In this document: piece after piece, positions 52,206 through 60,812 of the stretch | Layout: each line of letters opens with the position of its first letter | Position numbering within the stretch: position 1 is the first letter of the stretch | Source of the DNA: Microbacterium sp. Root180 | Lineage (GTDB): Bacteria; Actinomycetota; Actinomycetes; Actinomycetales; Microbacteriaceae | DNA: 64,000 bases | Assembly: GCF_001428485.1 (NCBI RefSeq) | Contig: NZ_LMHS01000002.1 | Coordinates: 354,093-418,092, forward strand | Direction: 5' to 3' | Position numbers and translations under genes: made by a program | The notes under the pieces: generated by a model | The model's input: only the letters and a program-made list of their open reading frames with translations | Told to the model about the DNA's origin: nothing | Database searches by the model: none

Positions 52206-52589
52206 ATGGCAGACCGCAGCTTGCGCGGCATCCGGCTCGGCGCCCAGAGCCTACAGAGCGAAGAGGGCGTCGTCTTCCACGAGCGTGCACAGCACGCCTA
52301 CACGTGTACGGCCTGCGGGCGCGACACCAAGCTGACTTTCGCGGCCGACGCCGAGGTTCCCCCGGCGTGGGAGTGCCGCACCTGTGGTGCAGAGGCTCTC
52401 CTCCGCGTCGGTGACGGCACCGCGACCGTCGACCACTCGGGCGACAAGATTCCCCGCAGCCACTGGGACATGCTGCTCGAGCGCCGCACGGTCCCCGAGC
52501 TCGAAGAGCTCCTCGAGGAGCGTCTCGCCTACGTTCGCGCCCGTCGCGGCGCCGGCGAGGATGTCACCCTCGACAAGATCAGCGCCTGA
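52206..52589 (+). CDS. rbpA: RNA polymerase-binding protein RbpA
   Basis: A 127-residue RbpA, which binds RNA polymerase and the primary sigma factor and stabilises the open complex. Typical start MADRSLRGIRLGAQSLQSEEGVVFHERA, a zinc-binding core with TCTACGRDTKL and WECRTCGAEALL (four cysteines), and the sigma-binding C-terminal region KIPRSHWDMLLERRTVPELEELLEERL. ATG 52206 is chosen; the open frame upstream is leader. A terminator lies 19 bases after the stop, partly inside the lnt gene. Confidence 0.96.
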   Translation: MADRSLRGIRLGAQSLQSEEGVVFHERAQHAYTCTACGRDTKLTFAADAEVPPAWECRTCGAEALLRVGDGTATVDHSGDKIPRSHWDMLLERRTVPELEELLEERLAYVRARRGAGEDVTLDKISA

Positions 52590-52592
52590 GCC

Positions 52593-54173
52593 TCACCCGC
52601 TCGGTTCGACGCCGGTTCCTTCGGGAGCCGGCGTCTTCGCGTGGCGGCGCGTACGCACGCCCAGCACGATGCCGATGGCTGCCAGAGCCGTCAGGCTCCC
52701 CCACGCGAGGAACCCCTTGATCCCGGCGCCCGCGACCACGGCCGGCGTGAGCCCGGTGCGCAGCGGCACATCGGTCAGCATGTGCCCCGCCGTGTCGGCC
52801 GCGAGCCCGTCGATCGTCGTGCCGTCGGAGGCGATCACCTGGCTCGTGCCCACCGTCGAGAGGTTGACGACGGAGCGCCCCGTCTCGATCGCCCGCATGC
52901 GCGCGAACGCCAGCTGCTGAAGGTTCTCGTTCGTGCCGCGGAAGTCGGCGTTGTTCGTCTGGAACATGTAGACCTCGGCGCCGTCCTGCGCGCCCTCCCA
53001 GATCACGTCGTCGTAGATGACGTCGAAGCAGATCGCGAGGCCGACGCCGACGCCGTCGACGTCGAACTCCGGTGAGGACGTTCCCGGCGTGTACTCGCGC
53101 TGGATGAGGTCGATCAGGTCCGGCGCGAACATCCGATACAGCCAGCGGTCCGGCACGTACTCGCCGAACGGCACCGGATGCCGCTTGTCGTAGGTGTCGA
53201 CGGGATTGGCGGCGCCGGCCTCCCACAGCAGCGACGAGTTGAAGTACTCCTCACCGCGCTGCGTCACAGCGCTCACGAGGAGCGGCGCGCCGATGCGCTC
53301 CGCCAGGGCGTCGAGCACCGCGGCCGTCGAGTCGTCCTGCGTCGGATCGGAGTCGATGCCGCCCTCGGGCCACAGCAGGACGTCGATGTCCTCCCCGAGA
53401 AGCGGAGCAGTCGCCTCGAGCTGCGCATTGAGCACGTCGTCGGGGCGGCGCTCGTCGAAGTAGCCGGTGGGACCGTTGCCCTGCACGGCGCCGACGCGGA
53501 TCGCGCCGTTCGCCGACGTCGGGAACTGCGGCGGCAGCACCAGCGCGACGATCGCGAGAGCGACGGGGAGCGCCGTGCGCAGATCGCGCCAGCGCCCGAG
53601 GCGCACGTACTCCACACCGGCGGCGCACACGAGCACGATCAGGAAGGAGAGTCCCGACACACCGACCCAGGACGCCACATCGGCGAGCGGCCCGTTCGCC
53701 TGGGAGATCCCGAGGCGCCCCCAGGGGAAGCCGCCGTACGGAAAGGTGCCGAGCACCTCTTCGCGCAGTGTCCACAGCCCCGCGACGAGGGCGGGCAGCA
53801 CGACGAGCCGTCCCCACGCGCCGGGCAGCAGGCGGGGCGTCCAGCGGTACGCCAGTGCGATCGGGACCGCGAAGGCCGCCGTGATCGTCGCCTCGAGCAT
53901 GGACAGCGCCACCCACGGCACGGGGCCGAGATAACGCGCCGTGAACGAGAGGTTCACGAAGAAGAAGGCGGCGCCGAACGCGAATCCGACGAGCACTGCG
54001 GACCACGCACGGCGCCCCACGAGACCGACGAGTGCGAGCGGCACCGAGACGAACACGATGGGCCACCACGACAGCGAAGGGAACGCCGTCGTCAGCAGCA
54101 GGCCCGAGACGACGGATGCCGCCACGGCCGCCCACAACGGCAGGATCGGGCGCGGCGCGGCGGCGAGAGGCAC
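52593..54173 (-). CDS. lnt: Apolipoprotein N-acyltransferase
   Basis: A 526-residue Lnt: about eight membrane helices and a periplasmic nitrilase-fold domain that adds the third acyl chain to lipoproteins. The catalytic triad is visible: glutamate in DVLLWPEGGIDSD, lysine in VDTYDKRHPVPFGEYVP, cysteine in GLAICFDVIYDDVIW. GTG 54173 stands six bases after TAGGGT. Its C-terminal tail is hydrophilic. It is separated from the helicase gene by 37 bases and has its own promoter, unlike the coupled genes upstream. Confidence 0.95.
   Translation of the reverse strand: MPLAAAPRPILPLWAAVAASVVSGLLLTTAFPSLSWWPIVFVSVPLALVGLVGRRAWSAVLVGFAFGAAFFFVNLSFTARYLGPVPWVALSMLEATITAAFAVPIALAYRWTPRLLPGAWGRLVVLPALVAGLWTLREEVLGTFPYGGFPWGRLGISQANGPLADVASWVGVSGLSFLIVLVCAAGVEYVRLGRWRDLRTALPVALAIVALVLPPQFPTSANGAIRVGAVQGNGPTGYFDERRPDDVLNAQLEATAPLLGEDIDVLLWPEGGIDSDPTQDDSTAAVLDALAERIGAPLLVSAVTQRGEEYFNSSLLWEAGAANPVDTYDKRHPVPFGEYVPDRWLYRMFAPDLIDLIQREYTPGTSSPEFDVDGVGVGLAICFDVIYDDVIWEGAQDGAEVYMFQTNNADFRGTNENLQQLAFARMRAIETGRSVVNLSTVGTSQVIASDGTTIDGLAADTAGHMLTDVPLRTGLTPAVVAGAGIKGFLAWGSLTALAAIGIVLGVRTRRHAKTPAPEGTGVEPSG
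52608..52635. terminator. Terminator after rbpA, inside the lnt 3' end
   Basis: GACGCCGGTTCC, loop TTCG, GGAGCCGGCGTC: twelve pairs with one G-T. It serves rbpA and overlaps the last codons of the convergent lnt gene. Confidence 0.7.
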
Positions 54174-54179
54174 GTGACA

Positions 54180-54185
54180 ACCCTA
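54180..54185 (-). promoter_or_regulatory. -10 element of lnt, leaderless
   Basis: Minus-strand TAGGGT, six bases, then GTG 54173. Confidence 0.6.
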
Positions 54186-54210
54186 AGCGCCGCGGGCTGT
54201 GGGGCCGCTG

Positions 54211-56706
54211 TCAGACGCCCGAGTAGGCCACGATGCCGCGGCGCACCGCGTCGAGGGCCTTGCGGGCCGTGGTGGCGATCGGGGCGTCGGCCACGATGGA
54301 GAGCTGATCGAGCAGGTCGATCGTCTGCTTGGACCAGCGCACGAAGTCGCCCGCCGCCATATCCGCCTCGGAGAGGACGCGGTCCAGCATCCCTCCGCGC
54401 GCCCAGGCGTGCATAGCCTGCGCCAGTCCCGCCGCGATCGGCTCCGACCCCGGAAGGCGGTGCTCGCGCTCGAGGTCGTCGAGGCGCTGCCACAGGTCGA
54501 GCGTCTCGGCGAACGCGGTGCGGAAAGGTCCGCGCGGGAGCGCCCGCTCGTTCGGGCCGCCCTCGTCACGACGGGGCTCGTAGACGAGGCAGCACGCGAG
54601 CGCGGCGAGGGACGCGGCATCCAGATCGCGCCACAGCCCGAGCCGGAGGGACTCGGCGACGAGGAGATCCCGCTCGCCGTAGATGCGCCGCATCGTGCGC
54701 CCCGCCGGCGTGAGGCTGGTCGCGCCGTCGTCGACGCGCACGTAGTCGAGCTCACCGAGCACGTCGACGACCCGGTCGAAGATGCGGGCCACCGTGCCGG
54801 TGCGCGTCGCGATCTGCTGACGCATCTTGTCGATCGTGCGCTTGAGCTTCCAGTACCGCTCGGCCCAGCGCGCATGATGCTCGCGCTCGGGGCACGAGTG
54901 ACACGGATGCCGCTGCATCCGCCGTCGGAGGCCGCCGATCTCCTTCTGCCGCTTGTCACGGGTCGCGCGGGATGCGTTCGCGTCCTTGCGGTTGAGTTTC
55001 TCCAGATCGCTCAGGTCCCGGCGGATGCCGGAGTACTCGGCGAAGTCGCCCCGATCGCACGTCATCGCCTGCTCGTAGCCGGCCAGCGACTCCTCCTGCT
55101 CCCGCACCTGGCGGGCGAGCCCCACCACAGCCCGGTCCGCCTGGAACTGTGCGAACGAGGACTCCAGGATCTCGCGCGCCCGCGACCGGCCGAACTGGTC
55201 GATCAGATTCACGGCCATGTTGTACGTCGGGCGGAAGCTCGAGTTCAGCGGATAGGTACGCCGCGAGGCCAGCGCCGCGACGGCCTGGGGGTCAAGGCCC
55301 TCGGTCCACTGCACGACGGCGTGGCCCTCGACGTCGATCCCGCGGCGCCCGGCGCGACCGGTGAGCTGGGTGTACTCCCCCGACGTGATCGCGACCCGCG
55401 CCTCGCCGTTGAACTTCTCCAGCTTCTCGAGCACCACGGTGCGGGCAGGCATGTTGATGCCGAGCGCCAGCGTCTCCGTGGCGAACACGACCTTCACCAG
55501 CTTGCGCTGGAAGAGCTCCTCGACGACCTCCTTGAAGGCGGGCAGGAGGCCGGCGTGATGCGAGGCGACGCCGCGCTCGAGATTCTCGAGCCACTCCCAG
55601 TAGCCGAGCACGGCGAGATCCTCGTCGTGCAGGGTGCGGGTGCGCTCCTCGACGATCGCCCGGATCTCGGCCCGCTCCTCCTGGTTCGTCAGGCGCACGC
55701 CGGCGCGCCGCACCTGCTGCACGGCGGCGTCGCACCCGACGCGGCTGAAGATGAAGAAGATCGCCGGCAGCAGGTTCGAGCGCGCGAGCAGCTCGACGAC
55801 GTCGGGCCGGTCGAGGCGTTCTATCCGCTGCACGTTCGCCGAGCGGACCGGCCGCCTTCCGCCGCGGTTCGGACGGCGGCGGGATGCCTCGTACCCCGCG
55901 TTGCGCGCGCTGGACATCTGCTGCACGCGCCGGTTGTTCTCGAAGTTCGGACCCTTGAACGACCGGATCCGCATGAGCTCCTGATTCACCTGGGCGGTGG
56001 CGATGCCGGCGCGATCGTCGAACAGGGGAAGCAGATCGCCCCGCACGAGCACGTGCTGTTCGAGCGGCACCGGCCGGGTCTCGGACACGATGACCTCGGT
56101 GTCGCCGCGCACCGTGTCGAGCCAGTCGCCGAACTCTTCGGCGTTGGACACGGTGGCCGAGAGCGAGATCAGCCGCACGTTCTGCGGCAGGTGGATGATG
56201 ATCTCCTCCCACACCGCCCCGCGGAACCGATCGGCGAGGTAGTGCACCTCGTCCATGACGACGTAGCGCAGCCCCCGCAGCGCCGGCGAGTCGGCGTAGA
56301 GCATGTTGCGCAGCACCTCGGTCGTCATGACCACGATGCGGGCGTTCCCGTTGATGTTCGTGTCACCCGTGAGCAGCCCGACCTGGTCGGCTCCGTACAC
56401 GTCCTGCAGCTCACGGAACTTCTGATTCGACAGCGCCTTGATCGGGGTCGTGTAGAAGGCCTTGTCGCCGGACTCGCGCATCGCCAGGTGGACGGCGAAC
56501 TCGCCGACGATCGTCTTCCCCGCGCCGGTGGGCGCGGCCACGAGCACGCTCCGGCCGTCCTCGAGGGCGCGGCATCCGGCGATCTGGAAATCGTCGAGGG
56601 TGAATCGCTGGGATGCCGCGAAGTCTGCGGTCACCGGATGGCTCCGGGATGCCTCGGCGGAATCGCGCGCCCGCGCGAACCGCTCGGCCGGCCCGGGGTC
56701 GGTCAC
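54211..56706 (-). CDS. helY: HelY-like DExH-box RNA helicase (Ski2 family)
   Basis: An 831-residue superfamily 2 helicase. Motifs: Q-like FTLDDFQIAGC, Walker A LVAAPTGAGKTIVGEF (about 55-70), Ia TTPIKALSNQKF, DEVH box YVVMDEVHYLAD, motif III SLSATVSN, and motif VI QLTGRAGRRGID near 410. The C-terminal DSHCT-like region follows. It is probably involved in RNA surveillance or turnover. The GTG start overlaps tatC by four bases, in the widely conserved actinobacterial order tatA-tatC-helY. Gene symbol used in Mycobacterium. Confidence 0.93.
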   Translation of the reverse strand: MTDPGPAERFARARDSAEASRSHPVTADFAASQRFTLDDFQIAGCRALEDGRSVLVAAPTGAGKTIVGEFAVHLAMRESGDKAFYTTPIKALSNQKFRELQDVYGADQVGLLTGDTNINGNARIVVMTTEVLRNMLYADSPALRGLRYVVMDEVHYLADRFRGAVWEEIIIHLPQNVRLISLSATVSNAEEFGDWLDTVRGDTEVIVSETRPVPLEQHVLVRGDLLPLFDDRAGIATAQVNQELMRIRSFKGPNFENNRRVQQMSSARNAGYEASRRRPNRGGRRPVRSANVQRIERLDRPDVVELLARSNLLPAIFFIFSRVGCDAAVQQVRRAGVRLTNQEERAEIRAIVEERTRTLHDEDLAVLGYWEWLENLERGVASHHAGLLPAFKEVVEELFQRKLVKVVFATETLALGINMPARTVVLEKLEKFNGEARVAITSGEYTQLTGRAGRRGIDVEGHAVVQWTEGLDPQAVAALASRRTYPLNSSFRPTYNMAVNLIDQFGRSRAREILESSFAQFQADRAVVGLARQVREQEESLAGYEQAMTCDRGDFAEYSGIRRDLSDLEKLNRKDANASRATRDKRQKEIGGLRRRMQRHPCHSCPEREHHARWAERYWKLKRTIDKMRQQIATRTGTVARIFDRVVDVLGELDYVRVDDGATSLTPAGRTMRRIYGERDLLVAESLRLGLWRDLDAASLAALACCLVYEPRRDEGGPNERALPRGPFRTAFAETLDLWQRLDDLEREHRLPGSEPIAAGLAQAMHAWARGGMLDRVLSEADMAAGDFVRWSKQTIDLLDQLSIVADAPIATTARKALDAVRRGIVAYSGV

Positions 56707-57524
56707 TCGCCCGCCGCCGCGGGCAGGATGTTCGACTCGCGCTTCGCGCGGCGCCGATCGAAGAGGAGGGAGAGTCCTGCCGCGGCGAAGAAGAGCGCGA
56801 CAAGGATGCCCGCGAGCATCAGCATGCTGATGACGTCGGCCGCAGGTGTCGCGAGGCCCGCGAAAACGGTCGCGACCAGGACCGCGACGCGCCAGCCCTT
56901 CAGAATCGCCATCCCCGACATCACGCCCGCGAGGTTCAGCGCGACGAGGAAAACAGGGAGCACGAAGGCGACGCCGATGAAGATCAGCAGCTTGAAGACG
57001 AAGTCGTAGTAATACTGCGCGTCATAGAACGACGCTCCACCCTCGGGCACGAACGTCGCCATGATCTCGACGATGTGTGGCATCACCTGCAGACCCACGT
57101 AGCAGCCGGCGAAGAACAGCGGGACGGCGGCCGAGACGAAGCCGATCGTGTACCGGACCTCCTTGCGCGTCAGGCCGGGCATGATGAAGGCCCAGATCTG
57201 CCACAGCCAGATGGGCGCCGAGATCAGCAGACCGATCGCGAACGACATGCGCAGCTTGAGATCGAAGGCGGAGGTCACGGTGCTGAACATCAGTTCGACA
57301 CGGGCGGAGTCACCATCCTGTTCGGCGATCACCCGGATCGGTTCGGTGATCAGGTAGATCACCCAATCGGTGATGAAGAACGCGACGATCATGCCGATGA
57401 CGAGCGCGAGGGCTCCGATCATCAGCCGCTTGCGCAGTTCGACCAGGTGCTGGCCGAGCGACATCCGCTTCTCTTTGCGCGGCGGCCGGGCGTCGTCGGT
57501 GCGCGGTGGGTCGGTCGTGACCAC
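56703..57524 (-). CDS. tatC: Twin-arginine translocase subunit TatC
   Basis: A 273-residue TatC with six membrane helices, receptor for twin-arginine signal peptides. Seen: MSLGQHLVELRKRLMIGALALVIG, the characteristic FIMPGLTRKEVRYTIGFVSAAVPLFFAGCYVG, and the final helices. The GTG at 57524 adds 20 hydrophilic residues (VTTDPPRTDDARPPRKEKR) before the Met at 57464, which is preceded by AGAGAAG and might be the true start. tatA lies seven bases upstream; no tatB is in the window. Confidence 0.95.
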   Translation of the reverse strand: MVTTDPPRTDDARPPRKEKRMSLGQHLVELRKRLMIGALALVIGMIVAFFITDWVIYLITEPIRVIAEQDGDSARVELMFSTVTSAFDLKLRMSFAIGLLISAPIWLWQIWAFIMPGLTRKEVRYTIGFVSAAVPLFFAGCYVGLQVMPHIVEIMATFVPEGGASFYDAQYYYDFVFKLLIFIGVAFVLPVFLVALNLAGVMSGMAILKGWRVAVLVATVFAGLATPAADVISMLMLAGILVALFFAAAGLSLLFDRRRAKRESNILPAAAGE

Positions 57525-57530
57525 GACCGG

Positions 57531-57779
57531 CTACTGCTTCGGTTCTGAGGCCCCGCCGGTCGCCGGCTCGGACGGCGTCGATGCCTCGACGGGAGCGGCG
57601 ACGGACGGCGCGACGCCGTCAGCGGGCTTGTCCTCGTCCTTCATAGCCTTCATCTCACCCTTGAAGACCCGGGCGGACTGCCCCATGCTCTTGGCCAGTG
57701 CCGGAAGCTTGGCCGCGCCGAAGAGCAGCAGAATGACGGCGAGGATGATCAGCAGGTGCCATCCTTGGAGGTTTCCCAT
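57531..57779 (-). CDS. tatA: Twin-arginine translocase subunit TatA
   Basis: An 82-residue TatA: a single N-terminal helix (LQGWHLLIILAVILLLFGAAKLPALAKSMG) with the FGxxKLP hinge, an amphipathic helix (ARVFKGEMKAMKDED) and an Ala/Pro-rich tail. It oligomerises to form the translocation pore. GAGGAG lies before the ATG. The gene opens the tatA-tatC-helY stretch, 73 bases after pafC. Confidence 0.94.
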   Translation of the reverse strand: MGNLQGWHLLIILAVILLLFGAAKLPALAKSMGQSARVFKGEMKAMKDEDKPADGVAPSVAAPVEASTPSEPATGGASEPKQ

Positions 57780-57852
57780 GAGTTACTCCTCGTCGTGTGG
57801 GCTGACCCCATGATAACCCGCCCGGCGCGGGCAGGTCGGCACCTGCGCGACC

Positions 57853-58815
57853 CTATCGATACTGGTCGAGTCCGGCCTCTGCCCATTCCGCGGCGGCACG
57901 GCGGGCGGCCGCCGGCTCGAGCACCTCGACGTCGCCACCGTGACGCACCGCGAGCCGTCGCAGGCTGAACTCGTCGGCGACACGCATCGTCGCGGTGCTC
58001 ATCCCGCCGCTCGTCTGGATGGTCGCGCGGTCCAGGTAGTCGCCGAGCAGCCGGGCGACAGCCTCCGGGAAGCGGATGCGGGCGACCAGGTCGTCCTCGT
58101 CCGACTCGAACCACCCCGGCGTGCGCTCCCCCGCGTGGGTGATGGCGATGTCGGTCAGCTGCAGGTCGCTCACCCGATCGAGGTGGAATGTGCGCATCGC
58201 CTCGCGCAGGTGGCACCAGCCCTGCAGATACCACTGGCCGTCGGCGATGTGGACCTTGACCGGGTCGACGGTGCGTGTCGTGGGGGCGGCATCCGGAGCC
58301 TTGTACGTGAAGGAGACGGCCACGCCCTGGCGGAGGGCCGTCGCGACCGCATCGCGCACCGTGTCGACGGGGCCGGGAGCAACGATGACCTCGGCGGGTG
58401 TGCCCGACGCGCCGCGCGCGAGCTTTGCCAGGAGACCGGTGAACAGGTCGGTGTCGCCGACCCCCGGGATCGTGCGGGCCAGCTGAAGCCCGGCGAGGAG
58501 AGCGGCCGCCTCGCGCGCGGTCAGCTTCGGCGCGCGCTCGAGTCCGACCGAGTTCGTGATGACGACGAGGTCGCGCTGGTCGAGCAGATCCCAGTCGATA
58601 TCGAAGAGGTCGTTCGACATCTGCCAGTAGCCGCCGTCGCCGGGGAGCCCGATGACCGTCAGCTTCTCGACCATCGCCCGCATCTGGTCCGGCGCGACGT
58701 CGAACTCGTCAGCGGCCTCCGCGATCGACACCTCGCCCTTGCCGATCAAGTACGGCACGAGCTGGAGCATGAGGGCGGCGCGGTCGGTGGCGACCAGGGA
58801 GCGACGAGCGGTCAC
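57853..58815 (-). CDS. pafC: WYL-domain regulator PafC
   Basis: A 320-residue protein with an N-terminal winged helix (LMLQLVPYLIGKGEVSIAEAADEFDVAPDQMRAMVEKLTVIG) and a WYL domain (DGQWYLQGWCHLREAMRTFHLDRVSDLQ). PafC pairs with PafB in a DNA-damage transcription activator that replaces or supplements LexA-RecA control in Actinobacteria. GTG start overlapping pafB by four bases. PafB and PafC carry the same fold and likely form a heterodimer. The ligand, possibly single-stranded DNA, is inferred from the family. Confidence 0.92.
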   Translation of the reverse strand: MTARRSLVATDRAALMLQLVPYLIGKGEVSIAEAADEFDVAPDQMRAMVEKLTVIGLPGDGGYWQMSNDLFDIDWDLLDQRDLVVITNSVGLERAPKLTAREAAALLAGLQLARTIPGVGDTDLFTGLLAKLARGASGTPAEVIVAPGPVDTVRDAVATALRQGVAVSFTYKAPDAAPTTRTVDPVKVHIADGQWYLQGWCHLREAMRTFHLDRVSDLQLTDIAITHAGERTPGWFESDEDDLVARIRFPEAVARLLGDYLDRATIQTSGGMSTATMRVADEFSLRRLAVRHGGDVEVLEPAAARRAAAEWAEAGLDQYR

Positions 58816-59807
58816 GCGGATGCTCCGTTCAGATCGCGTGCGGCGGCCAGGCGCTCGATCACGCGATCGCGTAGCTCTTCGGGTTCGACCACGCGGACCT
58901 CGGGCCCGTAGGAGGCGAGCTCCTCCGCGAAGATGTGCACGTCGACGTAACGCACGTGGATGCCCTGATCGGCCGGCGTGGCGCGACGGGCGAGGCGCAG
59001 CGCGGCCTCGGTGCCGGGATCGACCTCGAGCAGCGCCGTGCTGCGGGCGGCGACCTCTTCCAGTCCGCGCAGCGCGCGGTCGCCCGCTCCTTCGCGCAGG
59101 GCCGGATCGAAGGTCTCACGCGTCAGCACGACCGGGCCGACGATGCGCTGCAGCAGGAAGGTGCGGTCGCCGCCGGCGCCGAGGTCGATGCCGAAGACGT
59201 GCCAGCGCGCCTCGTACTCGACGAGCGCCAGCGGCTGCACCTGGCGCGTGCGCGGCGACTCCTCCCCGGGCTTGAGGTAGGGGAACTTCACCACCCGGGA
59301 CTGCTCGATCGCCTGCTGGAACAGCGGAAAAGAGGGGTCGTGGAGACTGATACGCGGCGAATAGCCGATGATCGGCTCATCGACGGGGATGCCGAGCGCC
59401 CGGATCTTGCGCAGGCCGCTGCGCGCGTCGTCCGACATGGAGCTCTCACTCCACACCCCACCCGCGAGGTTGAGCAGGGCGAGTTCGGCGGGAGTGAACT
59501 CGATGTCTTCGGGGAGTTCGTACTCGGCCGTCGGGACCCGGTAGCGGGCCTCGCGCAGGTCGTCGGGATCGGCCCAGTCGCCGATCGTCTCGATGGGGAC
59601 TCCGAGGCCGCGGAGGGACTCCTTGTCACGCTCGAACATCTTCTCGAGCGCGTCCTTCGACGCCCCCGCGACGGACTGCTCGCGGTACCCGGACACCGAC
59701 GTGAGAATGGTGTCCTTCGTCAGGCCCTGGTCGGTCGCCATGAGCGCGACGACGAGATTGACGAGCCGCTCCTCGGGCGGGTTCTTCGCAGGCGCGTTCG
59801 CAGGCAC
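58812..59807 (-). CDS. pafB: WYL-domain regulator PafB
   Basis: A 331-residue winged-helix/WYL protein. N-terminal LVVALMATDQGLTKDTILTSVSGY and KMFERDKESLRGLGVPIETIG match the PafB-type winged helix; the WYL domain contains LALVEYEARWHVFGIDLGAGGDRTFLLQRI. GTG start six bases after TAGGAT. It is upstream of pafC, with the normal order pafB-pafC-tatA-tatC. The pafA ligase that gave these genes their name is not here. Confidence 0.92.
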   Translation of the reverse strand: MPANAPAKNPPEERLVNLVVALMATDQGLTKDTILTSVSGYREQSVAGASKDALEKMFERDKESLRGLGVPIETIGDWADPDDLREARYRVPTAEYELPEDIEFTPAELALLNLAGGVWSESSMSDDARSGLRKIRALGIPVDEPIIGYSPRISLHDPSFPLFQQAIEQSRVVKFPYLKPGEESPRTRQVQPLALVEYEARWHVFGIDLGAGGDRTFLLQRIVGPVVLTRETFDPALREGAGDRALRGLEEVAARSTALLEVDPGTEAALRLARRATPADQGIHVRYVDVHIFAEELASYGPEVRVVEPEELRDRVIERLAAARDLNGASA

Positions 59808-59813
59808 CCACTC

Positions 59814-59819
59814 ATCCTA
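59814..59819 (-). promoter_or_regulatory. -10 element of pafB, leaderless
   Basis: Minus-strand TAGGAT, six bases, then GTG 59807. Confidence 0.6.
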
Positions 59820-59864
59820 GGGTCGGGGGGCGGGCGGACAGCCTCGCCGACCCGCTGCGCGGCA

Positions 59865-60800
59865 CTACTGCGCGGGCGCGGCGGCGTCGAGGCCCAGGAT
59901 GTCGAACACGAAGACGGTCGCCTGCTCGGTCCCACCGAGTTCGGCGGGCACCACGGCCATCACCTGGGAGCCGACGGTCTGGCCTACCAGCACGTCAGCG
60001 AGAACGGGATCCCCGGTGAGCGGAATCGACTGCGGCGCGGTCTCCCAGGTGGAGTTCAGCTGCTCCTTGTCGTCCCACGACACGGCGAGGATGTGCGCGC
60101 GCACGATCGAATCGGCTTCGACCACCGGACCGTCGCCCTTCTTGAGGGTCTGCACCACGAGTTCCGTGGGGGCTTCGCCGTCGGGGATCACGACGCCCGG
60201 GTGTCCGTCGGGTGCACGCACCACCGCGGGGAGGCCCATACCGCTGTTGAACTGGAGCGTGCCGTCCGCCGCCGCGCGATACACCTTGCGCACATCGACG
60301 ACGACGACAGCCGAATCGCCCTCGGCGAGACCCACGCTGGCGGCAGCCGCCTCCTCGATGTCGTCGGGCCCGACGGCGACCACGACGCGTGAGCCCTCGG
60401 ACGCGCACTGGAGCGCGTCATCGAGCGCGGGCACGGACTCGGTCCACTGCGCCAGCGGGAGCGGCTGCGACAGGTCGCCGTCATAGCCGGTGGAGACGAG
60501 CTGATCCCCCGTCTCGCCGGCGTACAGGCTCAGATCGAGGACCACCAGCTGGTCGCCCGTGGTGATGGGCACCTCGCCGTCGCCCTGCTCGACGTCGGCG
60601 AACTCGGTCTCGGACGCGGTGAACGGGGTGTAGATGTCGACCTCGGGCGCGGCATCCGTCGGTCCTGTCACCTCGATGAGCTCGAGCGCGTCTCCGCCGC
60701 CGTCGGGGCGGGGGCAGTCGGAGGCGGCGGGAAGCGAGCAGCCGGCCAGGCCGACGGCCGCGAGTCCGAGGATCGCGAGGGCAGCGGGGATCTTGCGCAC
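59865..60800 (-). CDS. FKBP-type lipoprotein with two FKBP-like halves
   Basis: A 311-residue lipoprotein. The signal is MRKIPAALAILGLAAVGLAGC with lipobox L18-A-G-C21, so it is processed by Lgt and Lnt type enzymes and anchored outside the membrane. Two FKBP-like halves follow: about 75-165 (ITTGDQLVVLDLSLYAGETG, then LPLAQWTESVPALDDAL) and 205-305 (VVEADSIVRAHILAVSWDD, QSIPLTGDPVLADVLVGQTVGSQVMAVVPAELGG). Some aromatic active-site residues are missing, so isomerase activity is uncertain. In related genomes this gene stands next to pafA. GTG start. Confidence 0.9.
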   Translation of the reverse strand: MRKIPAALAILGLAAVGLAGCSLPAASDCPRPDGGGDALELIEVTGPTDAAPEVDIYTPFTASETEFADVEQGDGEVPITTGDQLVVLDLSLYAGETGDQLVSTGYDGDLSQPLPLAQWTESVPALDDALQCASEGSRVVVAVGPDDIEEAAAASVGLAEGDSAVVVVDVRKVYRAAADGTLQFNSGMGLPAVVRAPDGHPGVVIPDGEAPTELVVQTLKKGDGPVVEADSIVRAHILAVSWDDKEQLNSTWETAPQSIPLTGDPVLADVLVGQTVGSQVMAVVPAELGGTEQATVFVFDILGLDAAAPAQ

Positions 60801-60806
60801 CGGAAC

Positions 60807-60812
60807 AGTCTA
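60807..60812 (-). promoter_or_regulatory. -10 element of the FKBP lipoprotein gene, leaderless
   Basis: Minus-strand TAGACT, six bases, then GTG 60800. Its first three bases are the stop codon TAG of trmI. Confidence 0.6.
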
